A DNA stretch of 64,000 nucleotides from Akkermansiaceae bacterium UBA2381 (GTDB taxonomy: Bacteria; Verrucomicrobiota; Verrucomicrobiia; Verrucomicrobiales; DEV007), in the NCBI GenBank assembly GCA_002344215.1, contig DDSV01000048.1, positions 62,001 through 126,000 on the forward strand. The letters are read 5' to 3'. The translations under genes and the position numbers were made by a program. Position 1 is the first letter of the stretch. Every line of letters begins with the position of its first letter. Shown piece after piece: positions 32,298 to 41,125 of the stretch. The notes below the pieces were generated by a model that saw only the letters and a list, made by a program, of their open reading frames with translations, did not search any database and was not told the DNA's origin.

Positions 32298-33413
32298 ATG
32301 GATCCGGCTACTCTCGAATATCTTATTGTCAGGGAAATCCGCAAGGCCAGGGAGATATCCCGGAAGGACCTCGCCGAGCTCCTCGACATTGCAAAATCGA
32401 CCGCGGGGCGGCGCATCGACAGCATGATCGAGCGTGGAATTGTCACGGAGATCGGCATAGAGAACCGTAAGGAAGTCGGGCGTCCGCGGCGCTTTCTTGC
32501 CCTTCGCGGGGATTTCGGGGGATTCATCGGTTTGGATTTTGATGCCCGCAATCTTTTCGCCGTTTTCATCGACTTTGCGCAGACGACGATCGAGCAGAGA
32601 AAAATCCGTTTGAGTGCCAAGCCGACGGCGGAGGAAGTGCTTACGCATTTCCGAAGTTTGATCAGGGAGTTTACCGCAAACCGCGACGGGCTGCCGATCC
32701 GTGGAATCGGGATCGGCGTGCCGGGACATCTTCATCGCGAGGCGCGGACCGGGCTCCACTACGAGTTTATCGACGACTGGAAGGATGTCGACCTGCTCAA
32801 GGAACTCGATCTTACCCCCGATCTTCTCCAGATTGAAAACAACACCAGAGCCATTGCCCTGGGCGAATACTGGCTCGGCCCGCACAGCGCCGCAAAGCAT
32901 CTTGTTTGTATCAGTGTCAGGACTGGAATCTCCTCAGCGGTGATAGCCAATGGAGAAATTGTTTCGGGCCGGAATGAAAAGGCGGGCGAGATTCGCGGAT
33001 GGATGGTTCCGACCGGGGATCGCGAGACACCCTCATCCCATTGCATCGAAAAGGTGGGCACGATCAGGGCTGTCACGAACGGTTCCGGGATCACCGATGA
33101 AAGCTGGCAGGAGTTTCTGAAAAGTTGCCGCGAGGGCGACGCGGAGGCACTCAACCTCCTCACTAAACTCGCCGGCATGCACGGCGATATCGCGGCACGC
33201 TTCGTTCAATTGCTCGATCCCGAAGTCATCTTCTTTTCGGGTCCTTTCACGGAACTGGACGATATTTATCTCGACCGCGTCCGCGAAGCCACCACGACCG
33301 CACTAACAGGACACTATTTTGAGACACCCCCGATCCGCCGGGTCTCTCTGGGCGAGTTTGCCGGCGCTCAGGGTGCCGCCGCTCTCGCCGCATCGGAATC
33401 CCGTCAGCTTTAG
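32298..33413 (+). CDS. ROK-family protein with N-terminal winged helix
   Basis: A 371-residue ROK protein. Residues about 5-75 form a winged helix (EYLIVREIRKAREISRKDLAELLDIAKSTAGRRIDSMIERGIVTE). The sugar-kinase-like ASKHA domain follows (FIGLDFDARNLFAVFID, IRGIGIGVPGHLHRE, LLQIENNTRAIALGEYWLG, HLVCISVRTGISSAVIANGEIVSG, AGEIRGWMVP, IDPEVIFFSGPF as LLDPEVIFFSGPF). ROK proteins are sugar-responsive repressors or sugar kinases. The usual CxCGxxGC zinc motif after GEIGH is not recognisable here (GEIRGWMVP instead), so ligand handling may differ. It ends overlapping the last four bases of the convergent DMT transporter gene. Control of the adjacent MFS gene is inferred from position. Confidence 0.88.
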   Translation: MDPATLEYLIVREIRKAREISRKDLAELLDIAKSTAGRRIDSMIERGIVTEIGIENRKEVGRPRRFLALRGDFGGFIGLDFDARNLFAVFIDFAQTTIEQRKIRLSAKPTAEEVLTHFRSLIREFTANRDGLPIRGIGIGVPGHLHREARTGLHYEFIDDWKDVDLLKELDLTPDLLQIENNTRAIALGEYWLGPHSAAKHLVCISVRTGISSAVIANGEIVSGRNEKAGEIRGWMVPTGDRETPSSHCIEKVGTIRAVTNGSGITDESWQEFLKSCREGDAEALNLLTKLAGMHGDIAARFVQLLDPEVIFFSGPFTELDDIYLDRVREATTTALTGHYFETPPIRRVSLGEFAGAQGAAALAASESRQL

Positions 33414-34351
33414 TCATTGGGCACCTTCCGCGCTCTCAATCCCGCCACCGAGATCTGCCAGATCGAAAGGAGGATGAGGATGGCCCCGATCCACTGCAGG
33501 GGCCCGAATCTCTCGGTGAACAAGAGCCATCCTCCCAGCGTCGTCGAGACAGGCCAGAGCATCTGGATCGTCGCTCCCGCAGTGACGGTAAGACAGCGAT
33601 ATCCCTCGTTCATCGCGAGCTGGCCGTAACCCGCCGCCGTAGCCGCGAGGAGGAGGAGCCCGATCTCGCGGACGCTCAGTTCAGACAACTCCGGCACGGC
33701 GAGGAACGCGATGGGCACGAGAATCCAGACGCACTGCGCGAGGTAGATCGTGCCGATGGAATACTCAAGCGAGAGCTGCCGCACGAGCACGACGGACCAG
33801 GCCGCCATGATCGCTCCGAAGAGGGCGAGGATTTCGTTAAAGCCTATCGTAAAACCCTCGCCTCCGGCACGGGGTCCGACGAGAAGAACAATCCCGACAA
33901 AGGAAGCCGCGAGCCAGAGGAAGCGCTTCGCGGTGAGCTTTTCCCCGAGCGAAAGCATCGCGATGATGGAGGCAAAAATGACGTAGGTATTGCAGATCAG
34001 CGTGGCCTTTCCCGCACCGAGCGTGGGCACGGTCCAATAGTAGGCGGCCGTCCCGAGGAGACCCGAGAGTCCGCGCAGGACAAGCGAGCGATCACGGAAG
34101 ACCGGTTTGATCAGGGTCGGGCGCTTCCCGCGAAAAAAGACAAGGACGATGATGATACCCACCGCCGCCCGAAAGAGCAGCGGCATGTCGGGCGAAATGC
34201 GATGCTCGCCCTCGCCGATGTATCGAAGGAGCAGTGTGTTCACCGTGAAAGCCATGACCGAGAGGATCATCACGATAATCCCGCGCCGGGCCGAGGCGGC
34301 GGCCGGCTGGAAAGGGAGGACGGGTGAGGGAGCTGATTCCGTGGTTTTCAT
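33410..34351 (-). CDS. DMT-family (EamA) transporter
   Basis: A 313-residue integral membrane protein with ten predicted helices in two EamA repeats: MILSVMAFTVNTLLLRYIGE, GVGYYWTV-like AAYYWTVPTLGAGKATLICNTYVIFASIIAMLSLGEKLTAKRF, then a second repeat with AYGQLAMNEGYRCLTVTAGATIQMLWPVSTTLGGWLLFTERF and QWIGAILILLSIW. EamA proteins export or import small metabolites; this one's substrate is unknown. The start lies 14 bases downstream of a rho-independent terminator on the same strand, with a short upstream frame and a competing hairpin. Its expression is likely controlled by attenuation (inference). The 3' end overlaps the convergent ROK gene by four bases. Confidence 0.88.
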   Translation of the reverse strand: MKTTESAPSPVLPFQPAAASARRGIIVMILSVMAFTVNTLLLRYIGEGEHRISPDMPLLFRAAVGIIIVLVFFRGKRPTLIKPVFRDRSLVLRGLSGLLGTAAYYWTVPTLGAGKATLICNTYVIFASIIAMLSLGEKLTAKRFLWLAASFVGIVLLVGPRAGGEGFTIGFNEILALFGAIMAAWSVVLVRQLSLEYSIGTIYLAQCVWILVPIAFLAVPELSELSVREIGLLLLAATAAGYGQLAMNEGYRCLTVTAGATIQMLWPVSTTLGGWLLFTERFGPLQWIGAILILLSIWQISVAGLRARKVPND

Positions 34352-34359
34352 GTCGATAC

Positions 34360-34388
34360 AAAAAAGGCCTCAAGGGGTCCTTGAGGCC
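34360..34388 (-). terminator. Intrinsic terminator in the DMT-gene leader (attenuator candidate)
   Basis: On the minus strand GGCCTCAAGG (34388-34379) pairs perfectly with CCTTGAGGCC (34375-34366) around a 3-base loop, followed by a run of T at 34365-34360. The DMT start codon is only eight bases beyond the T run. An upstream segment (34453-34444) can pair with 34386-34376 and would block the terminator. Confidence 0.75.
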
Positions 34389-34455
34389 GGATCGGGAAAA
34401 CGCGGAAGAAAGAAAATCAGAAGAGCGTTTACGATGAATCAAACCTCGGGACCGG

Positions 34456-34539
34456 TCATTGCCGGAGCCAAATTCGGCACGCGGCCGCGACGACGGCGTC
34501 GATGCGGTGTGCTGGTTTGGACTTGAGGGTGAGGGTCAT
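34456..34539 (-). CDS. Possible leader peptide upstream of the attenuator
   Basis: A 27-residue frame from ATG 34539 (MTLTLKSKPAHRIDAVVAAA, then CRIWLRQ) ends in TGA at 34456, two bases before the candidate antiterminator strand. That spacing would let a ribosome that reaches the stop cover the antiterminator, as in classical attenuation. The frame has clustered Ala, Val and Arg codons and one Trp but no overwhelming control-codon run. No Shine-Dalgarno is visible, so translation is unproven. The rest of the ~290-base intergenic region shows nothing else. Confidence 0.3.
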   Translation of the reverse strand: MTLTLKSKPAHRIDAVVAAACRIWLRQ

Positions 34540-34645
34540 CGGAGGATTTGTAGAGCAGTTTTATCCCGAATCACAAAAAGCGCAAGATGAACGTTTCTCT
34601 TTAGAAAACTCCACTGTCTGAGGAACTCAGAAGGAGATTGGCTCT

Positions 34646-35179
34646 TTAGCGATTCAATAAGGGAAGGAGAAACTCCACCAGGGCCGTGGTCGGAGAGGCA
34701 ATCAAACCAACGATAAAACTGAGATAACTGTATCGCAGGTACTTGTATTTCTTCCGCTGCTGCACCACTCCCATCGAATAGATGTCGCGAAGCAGCGCGC
34801 GAAAAATATCACTGTCTTTGTGGAGTATTTCCATCACCTCGTCTTCAAACTCTTCGTACCTCATCCGGGCAAAGACGCCGAAGAAGAGAACATTTCTCAC
34901 GTCGGTCCGCCCCCGATGTGAATTGGATCTTGGGATCAGTGAAAGGGCGGAAAAAAACGCCGTCAACAACACCGAGACAGCCATGGCAATCGCCGCGGAT
35001 TTCGCCGCTCCGGTGCTCGCCCACGCTCCCAGAATCGTCAGCGAGACAAAGGAGGCCCCGAGAAGCACCCCGGCTTTGTTATCAGCCATCGCGCTAAGCT
35101 GAACATGGTGCTGCTGAATGGTTCGGAGCAAATAGATCGCGCTGTGCGATGTCTCCCGCTCCTCGATTTCATGTTCCAT
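34646..35179 (-). CDS. PycTM / DUF5706 (Pycsar effector-like) membrane protein, orphan
   Basis: From ATG 35179 (MEHEIEERETSHSAIYLLRTIQQHHVQLSAMADNKAGVLLGASFVSLTILGAWA) the protein has 177 residues; a TTG at 35197 could add six. The layout is that of PycTM effectors: an amphipathic N-terminal helix with QQHHVQLSxMADxKAxxLLG, two membrane helices (AGVLLGASFVSLTILGAWA, AAIAMAVSVLLTAFFSALSLI), a soluble part (NVLFFGVFARMRYEEFEDEVMEILHKD, DIYSMGVVQQRKKYKYLRYSYLSF) and a final membrane helix. In Pycsar defence, PycTM responds to cCMP or cUMP made by a neighbouring pyrimidine cyclase. No cyclase is encoded nearby, so this copy is an orphan or has another partner. Confidence 0.8.
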   Translation of the reverse strand: MEHEIEERETSHSAIYLLRTIQQHHVQLSAMADNKAGVLLGASFVSLTILGAWASTGAAKSAAIAMAVSVLLTAFFSALSLIPRSNSHRGRTDVRNVLFFGVFARMRYEEFEDEVMEILHKDSDIFRALLRDIYSMGVVQQRKKYKYLRYSYLSFIVGLIASPTTALVEFLLPLLNR

Positions 35180-35358
35180 AGGCGTCGTTGCTGACAAGCT
35201 ATCGATTCATGCCCGACCATTCACATGTTACAATTCAGACACAGGCTGAATCTCCCCTCCACCGGGCCAAAGTCCGTTACCTTTCCCGGAGAGAGGAATG
35301 GCGAAAGGACGCCTTCGCGGCTTTGACGGACGTTTGGTCTTTTCACTACTCTCGCCCC

Positions 35359-37434
35359 ATGACCCACGACTTCTCCGCCATCGCGACGCGCCGCGAACTT
35401 TTTCATCTCGCCGGAGGGATGAGCCTCGCGGGTCTGGGACTGCCGACCACCATCCTGCACGCCCAAGAAGCTTCCAAGGCTGCGCCCGCGCTTGATCCCT
35501 TTCAGCGTTTTCCCCGAATGGTTCACGAATACTATGTGAACAAAGTCCGCAGTGTGGAGCAGCGGGCGATGGCGAGCAAGGCCGCCCTTTCCACCAAAGC
35601 GGAAGCCGAGACCTACATCACCGGCGTGCGTGAACGTATCGCGAAAACCTTTGCCCCCATGCCGGCGAAGAAGACCCCGCTCAACGCGAAGGTCACCGGC
35701 ATCCTCGACCGCGACGGCTATACCGTGGAGAAAGTCATCTTCGAGAGCCGGCCGAAGTTTTACGTCACCGCCCACCTTTACCTGCCGAAAAATCGCTCCG
35801 GCAGAATCCCCGGTGTCGTCGGGAGCTGCGGGCATTCGGAAAACGGGAAAAATGCCGAGGCCTATCAAAGTTTCGCCCAGGGACTCGCCCGACTCGGCAC
35901 GGCCTGTCTCATCTTCGACCCCATCGGACAGGGTGAACGCTCCCAATATGTCGATCCTGCCGGAAAGCTGCTCATCAAAGGTACTACCACCGAGCACAAT
36001 CACATCGGCAACCAGATGGAACTCATCGGTGAATTCCTCGGATCGTGGCGCGCCTGGGACGGAATCCGCGCACTCGACTACCTTCTCTCGCGGCCCGAGA
36101 TCGATCCGCAGCATGTCGGCATCACCGGGAATTCGGGCGGCGGCACGATGACAACCTGGCTCATCGGACTGGAGCGCCGCTGGACCATGGGTGCACCCGC
36201 GTGCTTTGTCTCGACCTGGCGCCGCGCGATGGAGAACGAACTGCCGCAGGACAACGAGCAGTGCCCGCCGCGCTCGCTCGCCTACGGCCTCGATCATGAT
36301 GACTACCTCGCCGCGATGGCGCCGCGACCCATCATCATCCTCGCGAAAGAACAGGACTACTTCGACGCGCGCGGAGCCGAGGAATCCTTCGCCCGTCTCC
36401 GCCACCTCTACGGACTACTCTGCGCGGAGGACAAGATCCAGCTCCATATCGGCCCGACCACGCACGGCTACACGCAGGAAAACCGCGAAGCGATGTATCG
36501 CTTTTTCAACAGCATCACCGGAGCCTCAGACGCCGCCGCCGAACCCGCCCTCACGATCGACGACGACGCCACCCTCTGGTGCACGCCGAAAGGCCAGGTC
36601 GGCCCCGACCTCGGATCGCGCACCGTTTTTCACTTCACGAAAGCGAAGGCGGAAAAATTGAAAGCCGCCCGCGAGACAAAGCCACTCGAACTAACAGAGC
36701 TAAAAAAGGCAGTGATCGATTCCCTCCGCATGCCCGAACGCGACCCGGCCGCGGCGCCGGACTACCGCATCATTCGCACTTACGGAGGCAAACGCGGCTA
36801 CCCGCAGGATCACTGGATCAACTATTTCGTCGAGAGCGAACCGCGCACCGGCGCGATCTGCACCGTCCTCGGAAAGGAACCGCTTAATTCCCGCCCCGCT
36901 CTCGCCCCCGAAGGCGGCGGACGTGTCCTCCTCTGGATCGCGGATCGCTCCTCCGATGCCGAGCTGCGCGAGGATCCCGTCCTGCGCGAACTCGTCGCCG
37001 CTCAGGTCGAGGGCACTCTCATCCTCGCCTGCGATCCGCGCGGAGTCGGTGATTCGCTCCCCGGGACCGCCGGCAACCAGCCGCATAGCTACTACGGCGC
37101 AGACTACTTTTACTCAGCCTACGCCAACATGCTCGCCCGCCCCTATCTCGGCGGCAAGACCTACGACGTGCTCCGCACGATCGACTTCCTCGCCTCACGC
37201 GGCTGGACCGATATCCATCTCGCGAGCAAAGGTCTAGGCGTTCTCCCCGGCGGGCTCGCCGCCTTCCTCGATGACCGGGTTAAAAAGGTCACCCTGCACG
37301 AACCGCTCGAGAGCTGGCATTCCATCGCCACCACCGAGCACTATAAATGGCCCCTCTCCCACATGATCTTCGGCGTTCTCAGAACCTGGGACCTTCCCGA
37401 CGTGTGGAAGGCACTCGATTCTAAGATGACCTGA
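35359..37434 (+). CDS. Exported alpha/beta hydrolase with a second, degenerate hydrolase domain
   Basis: From ATG 35359 the 691-residue product has a Tat-like N-terminus (TRRELFHLAGGMSLAGLG). Domain one (about 120-430) is an acetyl-xylan-esterase/DLH-like alpha/beta hydrolase: FYVTAHLYLPKN, RIPGVVGSCGHSENGK, ACLIFDPIGQGERSQY, HNHIGNQMELIG, GITGNSGGGTMTTWL (nucleophile Ser in GNSGG), RPIIILAKEQDYFD (Asp) and GPTTHGYTQENREAMY (His). Domain two (about 530-691) repeats the fold (RVLLWIADRS, GTLILACDPRGVGDSLPG, YDVLRTIDFLASRGWTDIHLASKG), but the nucleophile elbow reads SKGLGVLPGG with no GxSxG serine. The second domain is therefore probably structural. The substrate is likely an esterified polysaccharide, by family only. 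Confidence 0.85.
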   Translation: MTHDFSAIATRRELFHLAGGMSLAGLGLPTTILHAQEASKAAPALDPFQRFPRMVHEYYVNKVRSVEQRAMASKAALSTKAEAETYITGVRERIAKTFAPMPAKKTPLNAKVTGILDRDGYTVEKVIFESRPKFYVTAHLYLPKNRSGRIPGVVGSCGHSENGKNAEAYQSFAQGLARLGTACLIFDPIGQGERSQYVDPAGKLLIKGTTTEHNHIGNQMELIGEFLGSWRAWDGIRALDYLLSRPEIDPQHVGITGNSGGGTMTTWLIGLERRWTMGAPACFVSTWRRAMENELPQDNEQCPPRSLAYGLDHDDYLAAMAPRPIIILAKEQDYFDARGAEESFARLRHLYGLLCAEDKIQLHIGPTTHGYTQENREAMYRFFNSITGASDAAAEPALTIDDDATLWCTPKGQVGPDLGSRTVFHFTKAKAEKLKAARETKPLELTELKKAVIDSLRMPERDPAAAPDYRIIRTYGGKRGYPQDHWINYFVESEPRTGAICTVLGKEPLNSRPALAPEGGGRVLLWIADRSSDAELREDPVLRELVAAQVEGTLILACDPRGVGDSLPGTAGNQPHSYYGADYFYSAYANMLARPYLGGKTYDVLRTIDFLASRGWTDIHLASKGLGVLPGGLAAFLDDRVKKVTLHEPLESWHSIATTEHYKWPLSHMIFGVLRTWDLPDVWKALDSKMT

Positions 37435-37528
37435 ATCCAGGGTTTAACTATGGACAAAGTGGGAGCCCGATTCTTCTACTTTTTACTTTTCACCTTCCCA
37501 CCTTTTACCGGGCACCGCCCTCCCCCCC

Positions 37529-38839
37529 ATGAACCGACTCGCCCTCATTATTCCCCTCGCTCTCATCGGTCTACTCGTCGCCCACGCTCAGTCAGACAAA
37601 CCGGCTCCCGCTTCCGTCGCCCCCCACGTGCCAGTGAAGTGGAAAGCGGGCCTCGCGTCCATTGTCGTGACTCCGGAGAAATACATTTGGATGGCGGGCT
37701 ACGCGGGAAGGGACAAGCCGGCCGAGGGCAAGGCTCAGGACCTTTTTGCGAAGGCCCTCGTTCTCGAAGATGAAGTCGGCAAACAACAGGTCATCGTCAC
37801 CCTCGATCTCATCGGCGTGCCGCAGGACCTCCGCCGGCGCATTGCCGGGCGCATCGAGAAAGACCACGGCGTCCCGTCCGCCTCGCTCTTCATGAACGCC
37901 TCGCACACGCACAGCGGTCCCGAGCTGCGGCGTCGTCCCGGAGCGCCCACGGACGAGGAGATGAAAAACCCCAAGGTCAAGGACGCCTGGGAATACACGC
38001 AGAGTCTCGAAAAGAAGATCAACGAAGTCATCGACTCCGCCTTTGCCGATCTCAAGCCCGCGCGCCTCACTTGGAACAAGGCCCGCGCCGGATTCGCGAT
38101 GAACCGCCGTCGTGACTACACCCTTCCCGAGGGACATCCCAATGCGAACAAGGCTCCCAATCCCGCAGGCCCCGTCGATCAGGAGGTCCCCGCCCTCCGC
38201 ATTGAGAGCCCCGAGGGCGAGGCGCGCGGAGTCCTTTTCGGCTACGCCTGCCACAACACCTGTCTCGGGTTTTACAGCTGGTGCGGCGACTACGCCGGCT
38301 TCGCCCAGGAGTATCTGCAACAGCATCGCCCCGGCTTCACCGCCATGTTCGTGACCGGCTGCGGCGCGGATCAGAATCCCTACCCCCGCCGCTCAGGTGT
38401 CGTCCCCGGCGTCAGCGATCTCGAACTCGCCCAGCAGCACGGACGCTCCCTCGCCAATGCCGTCGAGATGGCCTTTTCGACCAATCCCATCCCAATCGAG
38501 GGCGCGCTGCGCAATGCCTACGAGGAGGTCACCCTCACCTACGAGGACACCAAACGCACCCCTCACCAGTATCCCGTCCAGGTTATCAAACTCGGGGACA
38601 CCCTCACTCTCGTGACCCTCGGCAGCGAGGTCGTCGTTGACTACTCCCTGCGATTGAAAAAGGAACTCGCCGGTCCCGCGGGAGTCTGGGTCGCGGGCTA
38701 CAGCAACGACTATTCGGGCTACATTCCGAGCTCCCGCATTCAGGAGGAAGGCGGCTACGAAGCAGCGACAGGCTGGTCACGCGGGATCGAGGAAATCATC
38801 GTGGGAAAGGTCCACGAGTTGTATGACAAGCTCCCCTGA
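37529..38839 (+). CDS. Neutral/alkaline non-lysosomal ceramidase-family protein
   Basis: A 436-residue exported protein (signal MNRLALIIPLALIGLLVAHA) matching the N-terminal domain of neutral ceramidase. Blocks are VKWKAGLASIVVTPEKYIWMAGYAGR, VIVTLDLIGVPQDLRRR, LFMNASHTHSGPEL with the zinc-ligand HTH segment, ARLTWNKARAGFAMNRR, RGVLFGYACHNTCLGF, AMFVTGCGADQNPYPR, and VTLGSEVVVDYSLRLK with VAGYSNDYSGYIPS. True ceramidases hydrolyse the amide bond of ceramide, but many bacterial homologues in this family have unknown natural substrates. It lies 94 bases after the hydrolase gene and 45 bases before the M60 peptidase gene on the same strand. Confidence 0.88.
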   Translation: MNRLALIIPLALIGLLVAHAQSDKPAPASVAPHVPVKWKAGLASIVVTPEKYIWMAGYAGRDKPAEGKAQDLFAKALVLEDEVGKQQVIVTLDLIGVPQDLRRRIAGRIEKDHGVPSASLFMNASHTHSGPELRRRPGAPTDEEMKNPKVKDAWEYTQSLEKKINEVIDSAFADLKPARLTWNKARAGFAMNRRRDYTLPEGHPNANKAPNPAGPVDQEVPALRIESPEGEARGVLFGYACHNTCLGFYSWCGDYAGFAQEYLQQHRPGFTAMFVTGCGADQNPYPRRSGVVPGVSDLELAQQHGRSLANAVEMAFSTNPIPIEGALRNAYEEVTLTYEDTKRTPHQYPVQVIKLGDTLTLVTLGSEVVVDYSLRLKKELAGPAGVWVAGYSNDYSGYIPSSRIQEEGGYEAATGWSRGIEEIIVGKVHELYDKLP

Positions 38840-38884
38840 AAATGCGGCTCGCCACCGGGCCACGCTGCGGGTATTTCTTTCCGC

Positions 38885-41125
38885 ATGTTGCGAAGGACTT
38901 TACTCATTCTTGCAGTTTTTTTACCGGTCACGTCAGGGACCGCCAATGACGACGCCCTTAGCCTGCTCACGCGGGACGGCGGGGAAATAGTCTTCGGTGA
39001 ACTTGCTCCCGGACTCATCGAACTGACCGCCGAAAGCGCTTTCCCCCTCTTGAAAGACGCCAAAGGAGGGCCTCTCGCCGCCGCCGGGGAGGCTCTCGAC
39101 GGCAAGGGCAGCCGGGTGGTCGCCTTCAGCCATGACGGCTTTTTGAAAAGTCCCGCGATGGTTGCCCAGCTCGCGAATCTGGACCTCATCGCCAACATCG
39201 TGCGGTGGTGCGGTCGCTCTTCCACTCCTGTCGTAGCCCTGCATCCTTCTCTCAGCGAACTCGCGGCAGCGCTGAAGGAGGAGGGCATCGATACGAAGAT
39301 CGTCGAACCCGGGGAACTCAACGGGGCGAGGCCTCCTGCAGTCTATTGCGTCGTCGCGCAGCGCGGGTTTCCCGATGCGGACATTACCACGCTGCTCGGT
39401 CTCGCGGAGAAAGGAATGGGTCTCGTCATCTCCGCGACGCCCTGGGCCTTTGCCAATGATTACCCGAATTTCGCCGAATTTCCGGCCAACCGGCTTGCCG
39501 CTCCCGCTGGGATCAGGCTTCGCCCCGAAGGAATTGCTGATCGCTCGAAGGCCATCACGGTGAGCTTTTCAAGCAGTCAGGTCGTCCTCGCAGCTCTGCA
39601 TGAACTCGCCCGGGATACGGAAAACCTCGACAAGGCAAAACGTGATGCTCTCATTCTCAGTCTTCGGGAGGGAGTCTCGCTGCGCGGGGAGGCGATGACC
39701 ACCTTTCTTACCGGCCTGAAGGCACTGAGCGAAAAGATCGGCCCTATCATTCCCACCAAAGAGAAGCCCCTCATCCCGGGTGCCGATCCCCTCGTTGATG
39801 CAGTGGTTTCCCTCGAGGACGAACTCAACCAGACCCTGCCCGCCGGTCGCATGTATGCTCTCACTGCCGCTAACGACTACCCGGGTGCGGTTCCCACTGA
39901 CGCGAAGCGACTTGAAAAGACGGTGACCCTCGACGGAACCTGGCGCGGGTGGCTTAGCGGTCGCGGTGCCGGTGCCTGGGCCGCAAAGGAGATGCGTCCA
40001 ACCGGACTCTACGCCGCCCCCGGTAAAGTCATCACGGTGACCGCTCCCGCCTCGATCGCTGGGCAGGGCTTCGAGGTCGTCATCGGAGCCTACAACGGAA
40101 ATCTCTCGAACCGCGACAAATGGGAGCGTTATCCCCGTCTGCAGCGCAGTGTCGAAATCAAAGGGACGGTGACGACTGCTTCCAACGCCCTCGGCGGACT
40201 CGTCACGATACGGGTGCCGCGCGGATCGCAGCATGGTTCTCTCGATTTCAAGGTCGCCGGAGCGGTCGAAGCTCCCCTCTTTGTTGCCGGCAAGACCGAC
40301 CTCGGCGAATGGCGCGAACGGATCCGCAAGGCGCCCGCGCCCTGGGCGGAACTCTTGAGTGATCGCCTCATCATCGCGATTCCCAGTTCCTACATCCGAG
40401 ACCTAGATGATCCTGACAAAGTCATGCAAGTGTGGGACGAGATCATTGAGAAGGGGGCGGAACTCTGCGGAGGTGTCGACCGATCGCTCTATCGTGCCGA
40501 ACGCATCGTCTTCGAACGCCAGACCTCAGCCGGCTACATGCACAGCGGGTATCCTGTGGCTGCACCGCAGGACCAGTCCGCCAATCAGGCCGTCGACGCG
40601 GCATCCCTGAAAGGCGAAGGGAACTGGGGTTTCTTCCACGAGTACGGACACAACCATCAGCATGATCTCTGGGCCCTGCCGGGAACGACGGAAACAACCT
40701 GCAACTTGTGGTCCGTTTATCTTTTTGAGGAATACATCGGCAAGAGCCGCGCCGAAGGCCACGACGCCGTCCGCCCCCTCGATCGAAAGCAGCGAATGAA
40801 CGCGTATTTTCAGTCCGGCCGAAAATTCGAGAATGACTGGAGCATGTGGGTCGCCCTCGAGAGTTACCTCCAGGTTCAGGAGGCCTTTGGCTGGGAACCC
40901 TACAAGAAGGTTTTCGCCGAATACAATTCCCTCCCTGAATCCGAATGGCCGAAAACCCAGCAGGAGAAAAATGATCAATGGGTCATCCGTCTGTCGAAAG
41001 CCTGCGGGAAAAACCTCGCGCCCTTCTGGGCGAAGTGGAATGTCCCGCTCTCAGCCGATGTTCTTGAAACGCTGAAGGGACTGCCGGCCTGGGAGGACCA
41101 CCCGCTTGCGAATTTGAATCAGTGA
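38885..41125 (+). CDS. M60-family (enhancin/mucinase-like) secreted metallopeptidase
   Basis: A 746-residue exported protein (signal MLRRTLLILAVFLPVTSG). The N-terminal ~250 residues form a domain with a flavodoxin-like alternation (RVVAFSHDGFL, LDLIANIVRWCG, TPVVALHPSLSELAAAL, GMGLVISATPWAF). The M60 catalytic domain follows, with the zinc-binding motif HEYGH at 585-589 (WGFFHEYGHNHQ) and a downstream ETTCNLWSVYLFEEYIG segment supplying the Glu ligand. Later helices (WSMWVALESYLQVQEAFGWEPYKKVFAEY) are characteristic. M60 enzymes cleave O-glycosylated proteins such as mucins. The neighbouring ceramidase-like and hydrolase genes suggest a secreted degradative set, though targets are inferred. 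Confidence 0.9.
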   Translation: MLRRTLLILAVFLPVTSGTANDDALSLLTRDGGEIVFGELAPGLIELTAESAFPLLKDAKGGPLAAAGEALDGKGSRVVAFSHDGFLKSPAMVAQLANLDLIANIVRWCGRSSTPVVALHPSLSELAAALKEEGIDTKIVEPGELNGARPPAVYCVVAQRGFPDADITTLLGLAEKGMGLVISATPWAFANDYPNFAEFPANRLAAPAGIRLRPEGIADRSKAITVSFSSSQVVLAALHELARDTENLDKAKRDALILSLREGVSLRGEAMTTFLTGLKALSEKIGPIIPTKEKPLIPGADPLVDAVVSLEDELNQTLPAGRMYALTAANDYPGAVPTDAKRLEKTVTLDGTWRGWLSGRGAGAWAAKEMRPTGLYAAPGKVITVTAPASIAGQGFEVVIGAYNGNLSNRDKWERYPRLQRSVEIKGTVTTASNALGGLVTIRVPRGSQHGSLDFKVAGAVEAPLFVAGKTDLGEWRERIRKAPAPWAELLSDRLIIAIPSSYIRDLDDPDKVMQVWDEIIEKGAELCGGVDRSLYRAERIVFERQTSAGYMHSGYPVAAPQDQSANQAVDAASLKGEGNWGFFHEYGHNHQHDLWALPGTTETTCNLWSVYLFEEYIGKSRAEGHDAVRPLDRKQRMNAYFQSGRKFENDWSMWVALESYLQVQEAFGWEPYKKVFAEYNSLPESEWPKTQQEKNDQWVIRLSKACGKNLAPFWAKWNVPLSADVLETLKGLPAWEDHPLANLNQ

